Shown piece after piece: positions 61,639 through 64,000 of a stretch of 64,000 nucleotides of DNA; positions within the stretch are counted from its first letter, which is position 1, and the number at the start of each line of letters is the position of its first letter. The stretch comes from Ruegeria meonggei (lineage in GTDB: Bacteria > Pseudomonadota > Alphaproteobacteria > Rhodobacterales > Rhodobacteraceae), in contig NZ_FWFP01000003.1 in assembly GCF_900172215.1 (NCBI RefSeq), forward strand, positions 310,001 to 374,000, in the 5' to 3' direction. The notes beneath the pieces were generated by a model. It was given only the letters and a program-made list of their open reading frames with translations, did not search any database and was not told where the DNA came from. The translations under genes and the position numbers were made by a program.

Positions 61639-62345
61639 TTACGCCGCACCCAGATCGCGCCACTCGGCGAGAGCGGCGGTGCGTGTCAGCTTGAATGTAT
61701 CTCTGCTGGCTAGTGATCTTTCCTGGTTGAAGTGGTTGTAGACGGAGGAGTGGACGGAGGTAAATTTCTGTAAGCTTCGCATGCGCCTGAAACGTTGTAT
61801 GGCGCGTTCGCTTCGTCGGAATGGCAGGTGGGAATTCTCAACGCGGTTGTTGAGCTACTTGCCCGTCTGCTGTCTTGCGGTAGCATCAAGCTCCTTGAGA
61901 GCGGCCCGATACGATGCGAAGCGATCCGTGACGACGTTTTCCGCTTTACCGTGTCGCTTCATCAATTTCGTGAGGAATTTCAATGCCGCCTGCTTGTTTC
62001 GACGTTTGGTACGACTGTTTCCAGCACCTTGCCTTCGTGATCAACAGCCCGCCAAAGATAATGCCGCTTGCCATTCACCTTCAAGAATACCTCATCCACG
62101 TGCCACTTCCATTTGGAGAACGCGCGCAGTTGCTGGACACGCTTCCGTCTGATCTCAGCGGCAAACAACGGGCCGAACCTGTTCCGCCAATAGCGGACGG
62201 TTTCGTGGCTGACATCGATCCCGCTTTCATGCAGCAAATCTTCCACGTTTCTAAGCGATAGTGGGAACCGAATGTACAGCATGACTGCCAGACGAATGAC
62301 CTCTGGACTGGTTTTAAAGTATTTGAATGGCGATTGTTTAATCGT
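61639..62345 (-). pseudogene. IS6-family transposase, inactivated
   Basis: The minus strand encodes nearly a full IS6/IS26-type transposase in two frames: KQSPFKYFKTSPEVIRLAVM, FPLSLRNVEDLLHESGIDVS, WHVDEVFLKVNGKRHYLWRA (first DDE Asp) and, after a shift near 62015, AALKFLTKLMKRHGKAENVV-TDRF (second Asp) and NNRVENSHLPFRRSERAIQR (Glu region). Three lesions: the expected ATG at 62343-62345 is ACG, one base is missing near 62015, and a TAG replaces the usual Trp before LNNRVENSH. It cannot make a functional enzyme. Clear terminal inverted repeats were not found. Confidence 0.88.
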
Positions 62346-62631
62346 GCGCGAAGGCTACGAGAGCGCCCTGCCCCGCTCAAGCAAAGTTCTTCTGACAAGA
62401 CCCGGCTGATTTTATCTGCCTGAAACAAATAGCATCTCCCCGACTGCCTCAGTGCGACGTTTTAGCAAATCTTGTTAGCAAACATTTTTGGCTGATCAGC
62501 ATTCACCCACTGAGTGGCACTTTCTATGCCCGTTTCAATTTTGTTTCTTCTAGCACCACCGTTCTGTACGATCCCGGTACAGGCGTTTCTGAACAAGCGT
62601 CGGCGATGTGCAGCGAAGAAGATTGGGCGTT

Positions 62632-64000
62632 ATGAAGGTGATTTTACGAATAGCCGGACGTGCCGTTCTGTTCTGTGCTCTTATGATAGCGCTTGGTTGG
62701 TCTGTATTGGCGTTGCCTTTCTTCTCGGAGCTTCGGGTTCCAATTTTAGAGAGGGTGCTTTCAGACCAAATCGGTCAAACGTTGTTTATACGAGGAGATG
62801 TCAGCATCGTTCTGGGTGCAACAAGCCACATCCATGCAACCGCAGTTGAAGTCCCAAGCGAGACAATTGCCAATGTGAGTTTGGCGACGCTGAAGGACCT
62901 TAAGCTAGAACTGAACCTGCCGGCGTTGATCAAAGGCCAGGTTGATATCGACAACTTGATTGTAGACGGCTTGAAAGTCAGAATGCTGACTAACAAGAAC
63001 GGGACGCACAGTTGGACAGCAAACAATCGACCTGAGGTCAGTTTGACGACGTCGGGGCTGCAGAATGACACTGACGGCATTCTTGACTTCTTGAGCGATA
63101 AAACAGCCGCATTCACTTCGGTTGCGCTGATCGTCGAAAATAATACGACAGGCTTTGAATTCGATTTCAACCTAACAAATCTACACTTGGATCAAGTGGA
63201 TGATGATGCGGGTGTTACCGTTACAAGCCACGGAACCGTGAACGGTCAGGACTTCCAAATCAAAGGCGATTATCCAAGAGGTCAACCATTCACGACAACT
63301 GCAAACTTCGGTGCGATGAAGCTTGATTTCAACGGGGCTCCGATCACATCGCAGAATGGTGGCGGTTTCGATGGCAAACTGACGTTGGACACAGGCGAAA
63401 TTGGCGACTTACTCGAAGTGCTGAGGCTCGACCGTGATCTTGAGGGGCAAGCAACCTTGGCAGCAGAGATACGCAGCCAGAACCCACAACTGAAAATTAC
63501 AGATATCACAACAGCTTTAAACCTTTCTAAAGGTCAAAAGCTGACAGCGGAGGGTTCTGTCGGAGATTTGTTAGATTTTGCGGGTATAGATCTGACTGTC
63601 GACGGACGCTTTTATCCTGAGGGAAACCCACCTGAAACAGCCACGGATCTGAAGGATTTGAAGCTGACCGACTTATCAACTCATATTGTTGGTACGGATG
63701 GCGCATTGGAGTTTCAGGATCTGATTTTAACAACAAACGCATTCGACAATGAATTAAAGCGGGTCGGCCCAGTCAGTATTGGTCGCGTATTTCGGGCTAA
63801 TGAGGGCAATCTGATGCTTGAAGACATCGCGTTGCAGGCCGGGCCGCAGGATCGGCCATACGTTACCGCTCAAGGGAACATCAAAGACCTGCTGCGGCTG
63901 AAGGACATCGACTTTGGCGGCACTATGTCGATACCAGCTTCGGTGGTCTTTCGAGACCAAGACGAGAAAGACGCAAAAACGCTTGGCAGCATAGAGGGCA
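62632..64000 (+). CDS. AsmA-like protein, C-terminus beyond window
   Basis: Open from ATG 62632 to the right edge (456 codons). A single N-terminal membrane helix (VLFCALMIALGWSVLALPFF) is followed by a periplasmic region of repeated amphipathic beta strands, for example LEDIALQAGPQDRPYVTAQG and IKDLLRLKDIDFGG, the AsmA/TamB/DUF748-type pattern of proteins implicated in lipid movement between membranes. G+C is visibly lower (about 48% in a sampled line) than in the metabolic operons to the left. Family assignment is by architecture. Confidence 0.72.
   Translation, partial: MKVILRIAGRAVLFCALMIALGWSVLALPFFSELRVPILERVLSDQIGQTLFIRGDVSIVLGATSHIHATAVEVPSETIANVSLATLKDLKLELNLPALIKGQVDIDNLIVDGLKVRMLTNKNGTHSWTANNRPEVSLTTSGLQNDTDGILDFLSDKTAAFTSVALIVENNTTGFEFDFNLTNLHLDQVDDDAGVTVTSHGTVNGQDFQIKGDYPRGQPFTTTANFGAMKLDFNGAPITSQNGGGFDGKLTLDTGEIGDLLEVLRLDRDLEGQATLAAEIRSQNPQLKITDITTALNLSKGQKLTAEGSVGDLLDFAGIDLTVDGRFYPEGNPPETATDLKDLKLTDLSTHIVGTDGALEFQDLILTTNAFDNELKRVGPVSIGRVFRANEGNLMLEDIALQAGPQDRPYVTAQGNIKDLLRLKDIDFGGTMSIPASVVFRDQDEKDAKTLGSIEG

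Noticed and set aside
60971..61663. 230-codon minus-strand frame between bactofilin and the IS6 pseudogene
   Set aside because: No motif, no ribosome-binding site, odd composition, and it runs into the transposase end; kept out of the gene list.
61639..62345. Programmed -1/+1 frameshifting of an intact IS transposase
   Set aside because: IS6 transposases are normally made from a single frame, and this copy also has a lost start codon and a nonsense codon, so decay is the simpler explanation.
1..64000. CRISPR arrays, rRNA, tRNA and prophage genes
   Set aside because: I saw no regularly spaced repeats, no rRNA-like stretches, no convincing tRNA cloverleaf and no phage structural genes while reading the window; absence is by eye only.

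Overview
This window looks like accessory metabolic DNA from a Rhodobacterales (Roseobacter-clade) alphaproteobacterium. The basis is moderately high G+C, long runs of genes joined by ATGA/TGATG stop-start overlaps, many ABC transporters for plant- and algae-derived solutes, a D-xylose locus with a ROK-type XylR, Rieske oxygenase plus MttB-like and trimethylamine-dehydrogenase-like enzymes, a Hint-domain protein and an alphaproteobacterial IS6-type transposase. I saw no rRNA, tRNA or CRISPR. The assignment to a clade is inference from gene content, not from a marker gene.

Layout. 1-3.9 kb: a tightly overlapping minus-strand operon encoding a GNAT-like protein, an E1/ThiF-like adenylyltransferase, a multi-pass membrane protein and a second GNAT-like protein cut by the left edge; its function is unknown. 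4.1-12.4 kb: a cpYpsA-like SLOG protein, a complete ugpBAEC glycerol-3-phosphate ABC transporter with a divergent LysR gene, a Na+/phosphate symporter and a DeoR regulator, a phosphate/phosphoester theme. 12.7-16.7 kb: heme-dependent fatty acid cis/trans isomerase, a hemolysin III/PAQR protein and a Hint-domain protein. 16.8-22.7 kb: xylF-xylH-xylG-xylA with divergent xylR. 22.7-27.9 kb: a secreted CRTAC1/VCBS protein facing a di-heme MauG/CcpA-type peroxidase, an aldose epimerase and xylB. 28-38.6 kb: an uncharacterised carbohydrate or polyol operon (ABC transporter with two ATPases and a tiny membrane subunit, DhaK-DhaL kinase, LacI regulator, TIM-barrel isomerase, Gfo/Idh/MocA dehydrogenase) preceded by two matched palindromic operators. 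38.6-46.4 kb: smaller genes (GNATs, lipocalin-like protein, old-yellow-enzyme homologue, sterol-desaturase-family hydroxylase, membrane AraC regulator, flavin-dependent halogenase). 46.7-60.1 kb: a probable quaternary-amine/N-methyl-compound catabolic region, with two TetR genes, each beside a perfect inverted-repeat operator, a Rieske oxygenase with reductase, a class III aminotransferase, an MttB-family methyltransferase, a 4Fe-4S/FMN TMADH-like enzyme and a Pot-type ABC transporter. 60.1-64 kb: lower-G+C DNA with two decayed IS6 transposases, a bactofilin and the start of an AsmA-like protein.

How it works together: four solute-uptake systems (ugp, xyl, the polyol system, the Pot-type system) each sit with a dedicated regulator and catabolic enzymes. 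In all four, the solute-binding-protein gene is followed directly by a G+C-rich hairpin lacking a T-tract, which suggests mRNA-level adjustment of transporter stoichiometry. The most promising unexplained systems are the E1/GNAT/membrane operon at the left edge and the MttB/TMADH/Rieske amine cluster. Starts were chosen by ribosome-binding sites, overlaps and family N-termini; functions rest on recognition of motifs by eye, not on database searches.
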